This document shows, piece by piece, positions 1 to 9,545 of a DNA stretch of 64,000 nt. The stretch covers positions 686,382 through 750,381 of the forward strand of contig DDFG01000004.1 in assembly GCA_002337055.1 (NCBI GenBank), written 5' to 3'. Source of the DNA: Betaproteobacteria bacterium UBA1934. GTDB lineage: Bacteria; Pseudomonadota; Gammaproteobacteria; Burkholderiales; Rhodocyclaceae. Made by a program: the position numbers and the translations under genes. Below the pieces are notes generated by a model. It worked only from the letters and a program-made list of their open reading frames with translations, searched no databases and was not told the origin of the DNA. The number at the start of each line of letters is the position of its first letter. Positions within the stretch are counted from its first letter, which is position 1.

Positions 1-1164
1 AAGATCCTGCCGGAAGGCAGCAGCGAGACCACCGTCGAACAGAGCAGCCACCAAAATGCCACTGGCGCGGCCGCCCTGCCTCAAAGTACGGGGCAAAAAG
101 CCGCTGCCGCCGTCGCCAACGCCTTGGCCGCCAATCCTGGCGCCGCTTCGACCACTCAAGCCGGCGGCAGCACGGTCGTACGCCGCACAACCTTCCGCGA
201 GGCCGCTTCAGTCATCCTCAATCCCGAAACCGGCACACTGACTGTCCGCGCCACGGGTCGGCAGCATGAAAAGGTGCAGGAGTTTCTCGACCGAGTGATC
301 AACGCCGCCCGCCGGCAGGTGATGATCGAAGCCACCATCGTCGAGGTGGAACTGGGCAACGGCCACGAACAAGGCATCGACTGGACGCGCCTGATCGGTA
401 GCGGCCGCTTCTCCCTGACCTCGGCCTCGGTCAACAGCGCCGCCACCAACGCCATCGAGCCGTTCAGGATGACGTTTGTGGGCAATACCGTCGGCACCGC
501 GATCCGTCTGCTTGATTCGTTCGGCACGACCAAGGTGCTCTCCAGCCCGCGCCTGTCGGTGCTCAACAACCAGACCGCCTTGCTCAAAGTGGTCGAAAAC
601 GTGGTGTATTTCAATATCAAGGCCGACACGACCCAAAGTGTCAACAACAGCCTGACTACCGTCACGACCACGCCACAATCGGTCTCAGTCGGCCTGGTGC
701 TAACCGTCACGCCACAGATCAGCGACAGCGACGCCATCATCCTCAACGTCCGGCCCAGCATTTCAAGCATCTCGGCCTTCAAGGAAGATCCGAATCCGGC
801 CATTCCGGTCGGTATCCAGAACCTCGTACCGCAGATCCGCACTCGCGAAATCGAGTCGGTCATGCGCGTCGGCAATGGCGAGATCGCCGTTCTGGGCGGA
901 CTGATGGAAGACAGCGTCGATTACAAGAACGGCCGCATCCCCATTCTCGGCCAGTTGCCGGGTGTGGGCGAACTGGTGACCACGCGCGCCAACAACGTGC
1001 GCAAATCGGAGCTGGTCATTTTTCTGCGCCCGGTCGTCATCAAGGAAGCCAGCCTGAACGGCGATTACGCGCCGCTGAAAGGACTCTTGCCTGACCGCGA
1101 TTTCTTCACACCGCCGCGCGAAGCCGCCGCCTTTGGCCGGACGTCGACCGCCGACCGGCCATGA
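1..1164 (+). CDS. mshL: MSHA pilus secretin MshL, C-terminal part
   Basis: Open from the first base, so the N-terminus lies outside the window. The product is the C-terminal half of a type II/IV-pilus secretin, the outer-membrane ring through which the pilus passes. The visible part begins with an Ala/Gln/Ser-rich linker (residues 1-60), then a short N-domain piece and the secretin core with the typical 'VLSSPRLSVLNNQ' and 'VPQIRTREIES' stretches and a terminal 'ELVIFLRPVVI' strand. The stop codon overlaps the ATG of the next gene (ATGA), so it is the upstream member of a translationally coupled pilus operon. The name MshL rather than PilQ or GspD comes from the neighbouring MshE/MshG/MshJ-like genes. 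Confidence 0.9.
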   Translation, partial: KILPEGSSETTVEQSSHQNATGAAALPQSTGQKAAAAVANALAANPGAASTTQAGGSTVVRRTTFREAASVILNPETGTLTVRATGRQHEKVQEFLDRVINAARRQVMIEATIVEVELGNGHEQGIDWTRLIGSGRFSLTSASVNSAATNAIEPFRMTFVGNTVGTAIRLLDSFGTTKVLSSPRLSVLNNQTALLKVVENVVYFNIKADTTQSVNNSLTTVTTTPQSVSVGLVLTVTPQISDSDAIILNVRPSISSISAFKEDPNPAIPVGIQNLVPQIRTREIESVMRVGNGEIAVLGGLMEDSVDYKNGRIPILGQLPGVGELVTTRANNVRKSELVIFLRPVVIKEASLNGDYAPLKGLLPDRDFFTPPREAAAFGRTSTADRP

Positions 1165-2357
1165 GCCTGTTGATGGAAGCCCTTAAACGGGCGGAAGAAA
1201 ATAAACAGGGGCTGAGCCGTGCCGTTGACGAACCTTCCGCCAGCGGCGTCGATTTGACACTGGAACCGCTGGCGAACGTTGAAACGACGTCGGTTCCCCC
1301 ACACCGACCGACACTGCCCGATCTGGCCACGCATATTGCGGCAGTGGATGCTGACCTCGCGTCGGCGGTCCCCCTTCGCGCAGCGCGAAACCCCGACGCG
1401 GACGTCTCGACCACCGCACGACGCGAGACCGCCCAAACGGTATTCGCTGCCAAGGATCCACACACGCCCTCGCGCACGCCGCTCGTACTGACTTTGGTGA
1501 TTCTGGGGATCGGCGCAGTCGCCATTGGATTATATTTCTGGATGCAACTGAACCGCCTGCCGTCAGCCAGCCTGTTGCAACCGGCCACCCCCGTCGCACC
1601 AGCTTTGCAGGTGACCAAGCCGACGGTCCTGCCTACGCTACCTGGCCCACAAATAGCCGACACCACGGCGCAAGCAGAATCCCTGACCCCGCCGGTACCG
1701 CCCCGAAGATCCATCCGGATGGCCGCCGGCGAAGAACCCACCCGCCCCGCACTGCGCCTGACTCGCAGCCACCCCGAGGTGGACCCGTACCTGCTTTCCG
1801 CCTGGAACCATCTGCAAACGGGCGCGCTTGACGCGGCCCGGCGCGACTACGAACTGGCCTGGCAGCATGACCCGCAGAACGTCGACGCCATGCTCGGGCT
1901 GGCCGCCATCGCGCAAAAACAGGGGCGCACGGAGGAAGCGGAAAAACTGCGCCAACTGGCGCTCACTGCCGACCCCAAAGATGCAGGCGCGCAAGCCGCG
2001 CAGGTAGACCAGCTCGCCGCGGGCGATCCGCTCGCGGCGGAGAGCCGAGTCAAATCGATGCTGGCGGAACAACCACAGTCCGCCGCCCTGAACTTTACCC
2101 TGGGCAACCTCCTGGCTCGCCAGCAGCACTGGCCTGAGGCGCAGCAGGCCTATTTCAACGCAGTGGCGGCTGAAGGCGACCACCCCGACTATCTGTTCAA
2201 CCTCGCCATCAGCCTCGACCGCATGCAGCAACCCAGGCTGGCGGCGCAGTATTATCGCCAGGCGCTCGCCGCGGCGGCGTTGCGGACGCCCGCTTTCGCA
2301 GTGGAACAGGCTGAACGCCGGCTGCGCCAACTTTCTTCAGGCCCGACGCCGCCATGA
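1161..2357 (+). CDS. MshN-like TPR protein of pilus operon
   Basis: A 398-residue bitopic inner-membrane protein. It opens with 'MSLLMEALKRAEENKQ', a cytoplasmic helix typical of small proteins beside MSHA and type II secretion ATPases. A Pro/Thr-rich region follows, then one transmembrane helix at about residues 106-129. The periplasmic C-terminal half carries tetratricopeptide repeats (about 200-395, recognisable 'A..DY..A...DP....A...LA' spacing). It overlaps mshL by 4 bases and mshE by 4 bases. By position and architecture it corresponds to MshN, thought to help pilus or secretin assembly. Sequence similarity to Vibrio MshN cannot be judged here, so the symbol is left blank. Confidence 0.75.
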   Translation: MSLLMEALKRAEENKQGLSRAVDEPSASGVDLTLEPLANVETTSVPPHRPTLPDLATHIAAVDADLASAVPLRAARNPDADVSTTARRETAQTVFAAKDPHTPSRTPLVLTLVILGIGAVAIGLYFWMQLNRLPSASLLQPATPVAPALQVTKPTVLPTLPGPQIADTTAQAESLTPPVPPRRSIRMAAGEEPTRPALRLTRSHPEVDPYLLSAWNHLQTGALDAARRDYELAWQHDPQNVDAMLGLAAIAQKQGRTEEAEKLRQLALTADPKDAGAQAAQVDQLAAGDPLAAESRVKSMLAEQPQSAALNFTLGNLLARQQHWPEAQQAYFNAVAAEGDHPDYLFNLAISLDRMQQPRLAAQYYRQALAAAALRTPAFAVEQAERRLRQLSSGPTPP

Positions 2358-4060
2358 GCATCCCCGCCTTGCAACGCAGGCCCCTTGGCCAGATCCTGAT
2401 TTCGGAGGGCATTCTCTCTGAAGATCAACTGCGGATCGCGCTGCTCGAGCAGATGAAATCGAATCAGCCGATCGGCAAGCTGCTGATCTCGCTTGGTTTC
2501 GTGTCCGAAGCCACCCTGCGCGAGGCGCTTTCGGAAAATCTCGGCAAGCAGGCCATCGACCTGCATCATGCCGCAGTCGATCCCCAGGCGCTGGCGCTGG
2601 TTCCGCGCGAACTGGCCAAACGACACCGGCTGCTGCCGCTGGATTACGACGCCGCCGCCCGCCGCCTCACCCTGGCGGTGGCCGATATCGCGGACATCGT
2701 CGGTTTTGACCGGGTGCGCGCACAACTGCCTGATGAAATCGAACTCGATACACTGCTGGCCGGCGAGTCGGAAATCGATCGGGCCATCGACCAGTATTAC
2801 GGCTACGAGTTGTCGATCGATGGCATCCTCACCGAAATCGAAACCGGTGAAATTGACTGGAAGAGTGTCGGCGCAACCAACGACGAATACAGCCAACCGG
2901 TGGTACGTCTGGTCGATGCGATCCTGACCGACGCCGTCAAGCGCGAAGCTTCGGACATTCACTTCGAGCCGGAAGCCAATTTCCTGCGCATACGTTACCG
3001 CATCGACGGCATGCTCCGGCAGATCCGCGCCCTGCACAAGTCTTATTGGCCAGCGATGACCGTGCGCATCAAGGTGATGAGCGGCATGAACATCGCCGAA
3101 ATGCGCGCGCCGCAAGACGGACGCATCGGCCTCACGGTGTCGGGTCGGCAAATCGATTTTCGCGTCGCCAGCCAGCCCACCATCCACGGTGAAAACCTGG
3201 TGCTGCGGGTGCTCGACCGCCACAAAGGCATCGTTCCTTTGGAGGCGCTGGGCCTTGCGGAAGAGCAGTTGCACCAACTCAAACTGATGATTGCGCGCCC
3301 GGAGGGCATAATCCTGGTCACCGGTCCCACCGGCAGCGGCAAGACGACGACCCTGTACTCGGTGCTCAACCATATCAACGCCGAGGGCATCCACATCATG
3401 ACCCTCGAAGACCCGGTCGAATACCCGATGGCGCTGGTGCGGCAGACTTCGGTCGCCGAGTCGGCCAAGCTCGATTTCGCCAACGGCATCCGCTCGATGA
3501 TGCGGCAGGACCCCGATGTCATTCTAGTTGGCGAAGTACGCGATGCCGAAACTGCTGAAATGGCTTTCCGTGCTGCCATGACCGGCCATCAGGTTTACAC
3601 GACCCTGCACACCAATTCGGCCATCGGCGTCATTCCGCGCCTGCTCGATATTGGCGTGCTGCCCGACATCATGGCCGGCAACATCATCGGCGTCGTGGCG
3701 CAGCGTCTGGTGCGGCGCCTCTGCGAACACTGCAAGTCCCCGCACGCCGCCGAGGCACACGAGGCACACTTGCTTGGACTGCCCACGGAAGCTTCCCGAC
3801 CGTTGCTCTACCGCGCCACCGGCTGCGAGCACTGCGATTTTCAAGGCTATCGCGGGCGCCTGGCGATCATGGAACTGCTGCGCATCGACAGCCATCTGGA
3901 CGAACTGATCGCCCGTCGCGCCACCGCCCACGAGATCCGCACCCGTGCCATCCAGAAAGGCTTTCGCACCCTGGCCGACGATGGTCTGCGGCGTGTGCTC
4001 GATGGCTCCACCTCGCTCGACGAACTGGCCCGCGTCGTCGACCTGACGGATCGCATGTAA
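2354..4060 (+). CDS. mshE: MSHA pilus extension ATPase MshE
   Basis: A 568-residue GspE/PilB-family hexameric ATPase that powers pilus assembly at the cytoplasmic face of the inner membrane. An N-terminal MshEN/GspE_N domain (about residues 5-150) is followed by the ATPase core. Visible motifs are Walker A 'GPTGSGKTTT' near residue 324, the Asp box, Walker B 'DPDVILVGEVRD', a His box 'TLHTNSA', and a tetracysteine zinc site (two CxxC pairs, 'CEHCKSP' and 'CEHCDFQG', near residues 457-495). The MshEN repeats normally bind cyclic di-GMP through a motif starting R-L-G. Here both repeats read P-L-G or P-I-G at that spot, so binding may be altered. ATGA overlap with the upstream gene. Confidence 0.93.
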   Translation: MSIPALQRRPLGQILISEGILSEDQLRIALLEQMKSNQPIGKLLISLGFVSEATLREALSENLGKQAIDLHHAAVDPQALALVPRELAKRHRLLPLDYDAAARRLTLAVADIADIVGFDRVRAQLPDEIELDTLLAGESEIDRAIDQYYGYELSIDGILTEIETGEIDWKSVGATNDEYSQPVVRLVDAILTDAVKREASDIHFEPEANFLRIRYRIDGMLRQIRALHKSYWPAMTVRIKVMSGMNIAEMRAPQDGRIGLTVSGRQIDFRVASQPTIHGENLVLRVLDRHKGIVPLEALGLAEEQLHQLKLMIARPEGIILVTGPTGSGKTTTLYSVLNHINAEGIHIMTLEDPVEYPMALVRQTSVAESAKLDFANGIRSMMRQDPDVILVGEVRDAETAEMAFRAAMTGHQVYTTLHTNSAIGVIPRLLDIGVLPDIMAGNIIGVVAQRLVRRLCEHCKSPHAAEAHEAHLLGLPTEASRPLLYRATGCEHCDFQGYRGRLAIMELLRIDSHLDELIARRATAHEIRTRAIQKGFRTLADDGLRRVLDGSTSLDELARVVDLTDRM

Positions 4061-4062
4061 TC

Positions 4063-5259
4063 ATGCTATTTACATATAAAGCCGTCAGCGCCGAAGGTCG
4101 GATGGTCTTTGGCCGCCTCGACGCCATCAATCTAATCGACCTCGAGATGCGCCTGAAGCGCATGGAACTCGATCTCGTCGACGGCGCTCCCGTACGGCGT
4201 CAAGTAGGTTTTGGCGGCGCCGCACCACGACCTGAACTGATCAATTTCTGCTTCCATCTCGAACAATTGACGCGCGCCGGTGTCCCCATCCTCGAAGGAT
4301 TGGCGGATCTGCGGGACAGCGTCGAAAACCCGCGTTTTCGCGAGGTCGTGGCCGGGCTGATCGAAAGCATCGAGGGCGGCCAGACACTTTCACAAGCAAT
4401 GGAAGCGCAGCAAAGAGCGTTCAGCCCGGTCATGGTCAGCCTGATCCACGCCGGCGAAGCCAGCGGACGCCTGCCGGAAGTGCTCGCCAGCCTGACCGAA
4501 TCCTTCAAATGGGAAGATGAACTCGCCGCCCACACGCGCAAGCTATTGATCTACCCGGCGTTTGTCGGCGCCATTGTCGTGACCGCAACCGTGTTCCTGA
4601 TGATCTACCTCGTCCCGCAACTGAAGCTCTTCGTCAAGAACCTGGGGCAAGCGCTGCCGCTGCATACGCGCGCGCTTTTCTTCATCTCTGACCTGTTGAT
4701 CAACTACTGGTACCTGTTCATCCTGCTGCCCTTGCTCGGCGTCGGCGCACTATGGATCGCCCTGCGCACCAATCCGCTTTTCCACACCCGCTTCGACGCG
4801 CTCAAGCTGGCTATTCCACTGCTCGGCGACATTCTGAAGAAAATCATCCTTTCCCGTTTCGCCAGTACATTCGCCATGCTGTACGCCTCGGGCATTCCGA
4901 TCCTGCAATCGGTGCGGATCACCCAAAAGGTCGTCGGCAACCGCGTCGTTCGCCAGTCGCTGGAGCGTGTCGAGGTCTCCATTCGTGAGGGACAGCATGT
5001 TGCCGGCGCCTTTCGCGATGCCGGTCTGTTCCCGCCCTTGGTAGTACGAATGCTGCGCGTCGGCGAGCATACGGGCGATCTGGATCGCGCGCTACACAAC
5101 GTTGCGTATTTCTATAACCGCGATGTCAAGGAATCCGTCGGCAAGGCGCAGGCCGTCATCGAACCGCTGCTGACCATTGTGCTGGGCGCCATGCTGGGCT
5201 GGATCATGCTTTCGGTCATCGGCCCGATCTACGACGTCATCAGCAAGATCAAGACATGA
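4063..5259 (+). CDS. mshG: MSHA pilus inner-membrane platform protein MshG
   Basis: A 398-residue GspF/PilC-family polytopic protein, the inner-membrane platform that couples the ATPase to pilin addition. Two T2SF domains are visible (about residues 55-190 and 260-385). Membrane helices lie after the first domain (around 165-190 and 205-235) and at the extreme C-terminus ('IVLGAMLGWIMLSVIGPIYD'). Its length is normal for the family. It starts 2 bases after the mshE stop and overlaps the next gene by 4 bases, so it is part of the same operon. GspF of a type II secretion system is the alternative, but the flanking MSHA-type genes argue for MshG. Confidence 0.92.
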   Translation: MLFTYKAVSAEGRMVFGRLDAINLIDLEMRLKRMELDLVDGAPVRRQVGFGGAAPRPELINFCFHLEQLTRAGVPILEGLADLRDSVENPRFREVVAGLIESIEGGQTLSQAMEAQQRAFSPVMVSLIHAGEASGRLPEVLASLTESFKWEDELAAHTRKLLIYPAFVGAIVVTATVFLMIYLVPQLKLFVKNLGQALPLHTRALFFISDLLINYWYLFILLPLLGVGALWIALRTNPLFHTRFDALKLAIPLLGDILKKIILSRFASTFAMLYASGIPILQSVRITQKVVGNRVVRQSLERVEVSIREGQHVAGAFRDAGLFPPLVVRMLRVGEHTGDLDRALHNVAYFYNRDVKESVGKAQAVIEPLLTIVLGAMLGWIMLSVIGPIYDVISKIKT

Positions 5260-6749
5260 AGCGCTTTCTCTACCTCGACGCCCACCGGCTCTCTGTCTGG
5301 CTCTGGCGCCACGGTGAAGTCGCGCTGGAGCACAGCTTCGAGAATAGCCCCGAAGGCGTCGCCCGCTTCGAGACGATCCTGCCCACACTGACGGATCAGC
5401 CGCTGACGCTGCTGTCCAACTCGCCCGAAGAGGCATATCAGCAAGACACCATTCCCTTCTTGCGTGGTGCGGACCGGGAAGCCGTCATCCGGCGCCGTTG
5501 CAGCCAGTTCTTTTTCTCGACACCGCTGACCGTTTCGGTAACGTTGGGGCATGAAAAATCCCGCCGTCGCAACGAGCGCGTGCTGCTGTCAGCCTTCACC
5601 AATCCAGCGGCTTTTGAAGCATGGCTGGCGCCGCTCGCCCGAGTGGGCGCTCCGCTCAAGAGCCTGCATGGTATCGGCCAGTTGGGCGGCCCTATGCTCC
5701 AACGCCTGGGCTACGCGCCAGCGCGATGTATTCTGCTCACGCTCCAGGACAACAGCGTAAGAGAGAGCTTCATTGTCTCCGGAATCACCGTTTTCTCGCG
5801 GGTCGCACCGCTGCCAGACAGCAGCCTCGCCGCAACGGCCGGCGCGTTGGCCGCCGAGGCAAGAAAGCTGCACCAGTATTTGCTCGGCCAGCGGTTGATC
5901 GGGCGAAACGACGGCCTCACTGCGTATGTGCTGGCTCACCCTCAAGCCATGCAGACCGTGCGCACTTCGTGCATCGATTCCGCCAATCTGCGTTTCGAGC
6001 TGATAGACAACCAACAGGGAGCCCGCAAAATCGGGCTGAAGACGCCGCCCGAAGACAGTCACGCCGAAGCTTTCTTCATACATCAGCTGGCCATCCTCCC
6101 ACCCCCCCAACAGTATCTTGGCGAGAACCTGCGGCACGATTACCGGCTGTTTCTCCTCAAGCGCACCCTGCTGGCCTTTTCGGCGCTCAGCGTCGTGGCC
6201 GCGGCACTCGCGAGTGCCTATTTCTTCTTCGGTGGATTCCAGCAGCGTCAGGAGACCACGGCATTGCTTGCGCAGGGCAATGCCATGGAATTGCGCTATC
6301 GGGGCATCGCGGCCACCTTTCCGCACATCCAGATCGACAATGACGCGCTAAGACAGATCATCAACCGCTATGCAGGCCTTCAGCGGCATCAGGGCAAACC
6401 GCGTGCGCTGTTCGCGCAAATCTCCCAGGTACTCGACAAACAACCAGCCATCGATGTGGAAAGCCTGGAGTGGAAACAAACTGCCCCGGTCGACACCGCC
6501 ACTGCGAGCGAGGAATCGCTGACGCTCACTGGCCAGGTTCGCCTCACTGGCAAAGCGACACCACGCCAGACGATGACCGGCTTTGACGCCTTGGTCGCGG
6601 CATTGCGCACGCAATCGGACTTGAGTGTTCAGGTTCTGCGCCCGCCGTTTGACATTGATCCGGCGCAAGGTATCAAGGGCAACAGCACCGATCAGCCCTT
6701 GTCACCTCACTCGTTTGCGCTCGGCATCAGCCGCAAGGAAACGCCATGA
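5256..6749 (+). CDS. MshI-like pilus assembly protein
   Basis: A 497-residue protein with a long cytoplasmic N-terminal region (about 1-300) whose start, 'MKRFLYLDAHRLSVWLW', resembles the actin-like PilM/GspL/MshI family. One membrane helix follows at about 305-325 and then a periplasmic PilN-like C-terminal domain, so it combines PilM- and PilN-like parts as GspL does. It lies between mshG and a PilO/MshJ-like gene, overlapping both by 4 bases, which fits an alignment-complex role linking platform and secretin. I do not recognise it by sequence; the name rests on order and topology. Confidence 0.65.
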   Translation: MKRFLYLDAHRLSVWLWRHGEVALEHSFENSPEGVARFETILPTLTDQPLTLLSNSPEEAYQQDTIPFLRGADREAVIRRRCSQFFFSTPLTVSVTLGHEKSRRRNERVLLSAFTNPAAFEAWLAPLARVGAPLKSLHGIGQLGGPMLQRLGYAPARCILLTLQDNSVRESFIVSGITVFSRVAPLPDSSLAATAGALAAEARKLHQYLLGQRLIGRNDGLTAYVLAHPQAMQTVRTSCIDSANLRFELIDNQQGARKIGLKTPPEDSHAEAFFIHQLAILPPPQQYLGENLRHDYRLFLLKRTLLAFSALSVVAAALASAYFFFGGFQQRQETTALLAQGNAMELRYRGIAATFPHIQIDNDALRQIINRYAGLQRHQGKPRALFAQISQVLDKQPAIDVESLEWKQTAPVDTATASEESLTLTGQVRLTGKATPRQTMTGFDALVAALRTQSDLSVQVLRPPFDIDPAQGIKGNSTDQPLSPHSFALGISRKETP

Positions 6750-7348
6750 GCAAGCTCACCGGCGACCTCCAGAAACTGCGCATGCACCTTGCGCTGGCCT
6801 GCGCCGCGCTGCTGGTGTCGGCCTTGCTGCTGCTCTGGGGTATTCGCTATGACCGCGAATCCAACGTTCAATACAATACCGCAAGCAGCCAGTTGCGCCA
6901 GGCTGAGAGCCGCCTGCGCCGCGCCAGTAGCGAAGAACAGGAGATTCGCCAAAAGGCGACACTCTTCACCGACCTCCACCAAAAGGGAATCATCGGACCA
7001 GAAAACCGGCTGGAATGGACAGAAATGCTGGCGGCACTGCCAGGCCGCCTCGGACTACCCTCGCTCGAGTACGAGTTCATGCCCCAGGCAGCCATCGAAG
7101 GTGCCAATGCCGGCGGCTACACTTTTTTCAGGAGCTCGCTGCTGCTCAGGCTAGGTTTGTTGCACGAAGAAGATCTCTTGCGTGCGCTGGGCACCATTGA
7201 GCGGGAAGCGCGTGCACTGGTGTACGTTCGGCATTGCAAGCTTGCGCGACCAACTTCGGCCGACGCGACTCACACTCCGCCTCCCCTGAACGCCGAATGC
7301 GAACTCGATTGGATCACGGCGGCGCCCTTGGAAATCAAACGCCCATGA
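6746..7348 (+). CDS. MshJ/PilO-like pilus alignment protein
   Basis: A 200-residue bitopic protein: short cytoplasmic N-terminus, membrane helix at about residues 14-32 ('LALACAALLVSALLLLWGI'), a coiled-coil stretch (about 45-75, many Q/R/E heptads) and a small alpha/beta periplasmic domain. This is the PilO/GspM/MshJ architecture, and it sits directly after the MshI-like gene as MshJ does. These proteins pair with the PilN-like subunit in the periplasmic alignment complex. Coupled by 4-base overlaps to both neighbours. Confidence 0.7.
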   Translation: MSKLTGDLQKLRMHLALACAALLVSALLLLWGIRYDRESNVQYNTASSQLRQAESRLRRASSEEQEIRQKATLFTDLHQKGIIGPENRLEWTEMLAALPGRLGLPSLEYEFMPQAAIEGANAGGYTFFRSSLLLRLGLLHEEDLLRALGTIEREARALVYVRHCKLARPTSADATHTPPPLNAECELDWITAAPLEIKRP

Positions 7349-7710
7349 ATCGCTGGCTTGCCATCGTGATCTCCCTGCTTCCATTGTCCGCCGCCGGGGC
7401 AGACGGCTCAGCGCTTGGCCGCTTGTTTTTCACGCCGGAACAACGCGCCACACTTGATCGCCAAAGACAAACGAACGGGCGGCCAAGCCCCGAAGCCAGC
7501 CGCGCGACGTTGACCTATAACGGTTACATCCGGCGAGGCAACAGCATGCAGGCACAATGGCTGAATGGTAGTGTACAACCGGCCACACGTCTCGCCAGCC
7601 CACGACTGCGCGTGGGTGACAGCTTTGATCCGATCACCGGCGAACGTCAGGAATTGCTCAAGGACGGGCAGGTGACGAGACATCCCGGGCGTTCGACCCG
7701 CTTGCCATGA
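7345..7710 (+). CDS. MshK-like small periplasmic pilus protein
   Basis: A 121-residue exported protein. The start at 7345 is chosen because it overlaps the upstream stop (ATGA) and gives a clean signal peptide ('MNRWLAIVISLLPLSAAGADG', cleavage near residue 19). The mature part carries the 'LGRLFFTPEQRATLDRQR' motif seen in MshK-like proteins, then 'TYNGYIRR' and a beta-rich tail ('LRVGDSFDPITGE'), consistent with a PilP/MshK-type protein that contacts the secretin. An in-frame upstream ATG at 7234 would bury the signal peptide and overlap the previous gene extensively, so it was rejected. Confidence 0.65.
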   Translation: MNRWLAIVISLLPLSAAGADGSALGRLFFTPEQRATLDRQRQTNGRPSPEASRATLTYNGYIRRGNSMQAQWLNGSVQPATRLASPRLRVGDSFDPITGERQELLKDGQVTRHPGRSTRLP

Positions 7711-9545
7711 TCCATTTGCCCGGCAAACAGCGAGGCGTTGCCTTGCTTGTCGTCATGCTGATCGCCGTGCTGGCTCTGGGAACCCTGATCCTGCACACTC
7801 GGGAGATAGAGCCCAGAGCACTGATCGAGGAACGGGATACTCTCACGTTGAGCATGGCCCGCGACGCCTTGATGGGGTTTGCGCAAAGTGCCCTGAATGG
7901 GCAACGTCCCGGCGACATGATGTATCCCGACGCGTTGAACAAAACCGAATCTCCCCGCAACTACGATGGCCGGTGGGACGGCGGATGCTATGACCGCAGC
8001 AAGAATGACGGCACCCTAATTTCAAGCGGTGAAAACATGCGCTGTCTGGGACGCCTGCCCTGGAGTGATCTAAACTTGCAGTTGCCGGATTCTTCCGAAC
8101 ACGATCCAACTGGTGTCATGCCGTGGTATGCGGTATCCGCGAATCTGGTCGATCCCTGCCTCAAGGCGATCAATCCCGGTATCCTCGATCTGCCCTACCC
8201 GGGCAGCTATCCCGCCGGGTGCCCCGGCACTCCCACCGACACTCAATTGCCTCATCCATGGCTTACCGTCCGTGATTCGATGGGCAATGTCATCTCGGAT
8301 CGCGTTGCCTTCGTGGTCATCATTCCGGGACCCCCATTGGGCACCCAAAACCGCCCGGCCAGCCCGCACCTGGGCGACGCCCGCGAATACCTCGATAGCT
8401 ACGTCGTGCGCGCCAACTCCGCGGGGTGTCCGAATGGCGCGGTTGCCCCTTGTACGTTTCGCAACGACGATCTGGACAACGATTTCATCATCGGCGACCC
8501 CAACGATCCGCAAAATGCCTTCAATGATCGCCTGTTGTTCGTCACCGTCGATGAATTGGTCGCTGCAGCAGAGAAACGGGCACTTGTGGAAGCCGCCGCG
8601 CAGTTGCGCACCTTCTATCGAAGCAGCGGCAATGGTACCGGAAGCAGGTACTACCCGTACGCAAGCCTATTGGGCGACGGCTACTTCAATTGCCAGGAAG
8701 GCAATCGCCGCGGGCATTTGCCGCTAAACAACGGATGCCAATGCTATTGCACCAATACCGAATGCGGTTGCCGGAATTGTCCGGCTGGCGTGCTCGACAA
8801 CGTCGCCTTCACCAGCACAGGCAAATATTTCACTTCGGGTGGCCAATGCACATCCACCTTGACGCAATGCACTTGTCAAGGAAACGGATGGTGCAGCGGG
8901 ACCGACCTTAATGTCGGCAACATCGCGCTCACGGTCAATGCGCCACTTCCCTTTTCCGTTGACATGATCGCGCCGGTCGCCGCCGTCAGCACGATCGCTG
9001 TCGACGTCCCGTTTTCGGCAAGTCAGGGATCGTGCAGCCGTGTCGGTTCCACGTGCCAATGTTCCGGTACGGGACAACCCTCACAAATCGGGCGTTGTTC
9101 CGGCGCAAGCAGCCAGAGCGTCAACGCTCCCTATCGTTACGCCAATACCTCATCTGGCAGCATCAAACTCACTCAAACCACCTGTTCGCATTCGGTCCCG
9201 GCTTTTCCAGCCTGGTTCACCGACAACAATTGGTCGCGCTATATCTATTACACGCTCGACGCGAAATGTTCGATCGCTACACCTGGATGTGCTGCCGCTA
9301 CGCTGACCGCCGGAGGACAGATCGGACTGTACGCGCTGCTGATCGGAACAGGGCGCCCCCTGCAACTACTACCTTCTCCCAATCCAAAGCAGCAAGGGTT
9401 TCCGTCAACAAACGTCGCGGATTACCTCGACAGCGCTGAAAACACAAACGGCGATGATGTGTATGATGGTGTCGAGAAATCACCTGCCCCCAATTACAAC
9501 GACCGGATAGTCATCATCTGCCCCGGAGATCCCTCCTGTCCATGA
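7707..9545 (+). CDS. Large Cys-rich pilin-like protein (PilX/MshP-type N-terminus)
   Basis: A 612-residue protein with an N-terminal pilin-like membrane helix ('QRGVALLVVMLIAVLALGT', residues 8-26) of the PilX/MshP type, lacking the canonical G-F-T-L-x-E cleavage site. It is far longer than ordinary minor pilins. Residues about 330-475 are strikingly Cys-rich. Two stretches share the pattern C-x6-C-x-C-...-C-S-G (near 380 and 435), preceded by a dense cluster 'CQCYCTNTECGCRNC'. The rest is beta-rich with many Pro/Gly/Asp turns. It is coupled by ATGA to genes on both sides. A disulfide-stabilised minor pilin or tip adhesin is inferred; no catalytic motif is seen. Confidence 0.7.
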   Translation: MIHLPGKQRGVALLVVMLIAVLALGTLILHTREIEPRALIEERDTLTLSMARDALMGFAQSALNGQRPGDMMYPDALNKTESPRNYDGRWDGGCYDRSKNDGTLISSGENMRCLGRLPWSDLNLQLPDSSEHDPTGVMPWYAVSANLVDPCLKAINPGILDLPYPGSYPAGCPGTPTDTQLPHPWLTVRDSMGNVISDRVAFVVIIPGPPLGTQNRPASPHLGDAREYLDSYVVRANSAGCPNGAVAPCTFRNDDLDNDFIIGDPNDPQNAFNDRLLFVTVDELVAAAEKRALVEAAAQLRTFYRSSGNGTGSRYYPYASLLGDGYFNCQEGNRRGHLPLNNGCQCYCTNTECGCRNCPAGVLDNVAFTSTGKYFTSGGQCTSTLTQCTCQGNGWCSGTDLNVGNIALTVNAPLPFSVDMIAPVAAVSTIAVDVPFSASQGSCSRVGSTCQCSGTGQPSQIGRCSGASSQSVNAPYRYANTSSGSIKLTQTTCSHSVPAFPAWFTDNNWSRYIYYTLDAKCSIATPGCAAATLTAGGQIGLYALLIGTGRPLQLLPSPNPKQQGFPSTNVADYLDSAENTNGDDVYDGVEKSPAPNYNDRIVIICPGDPSCP

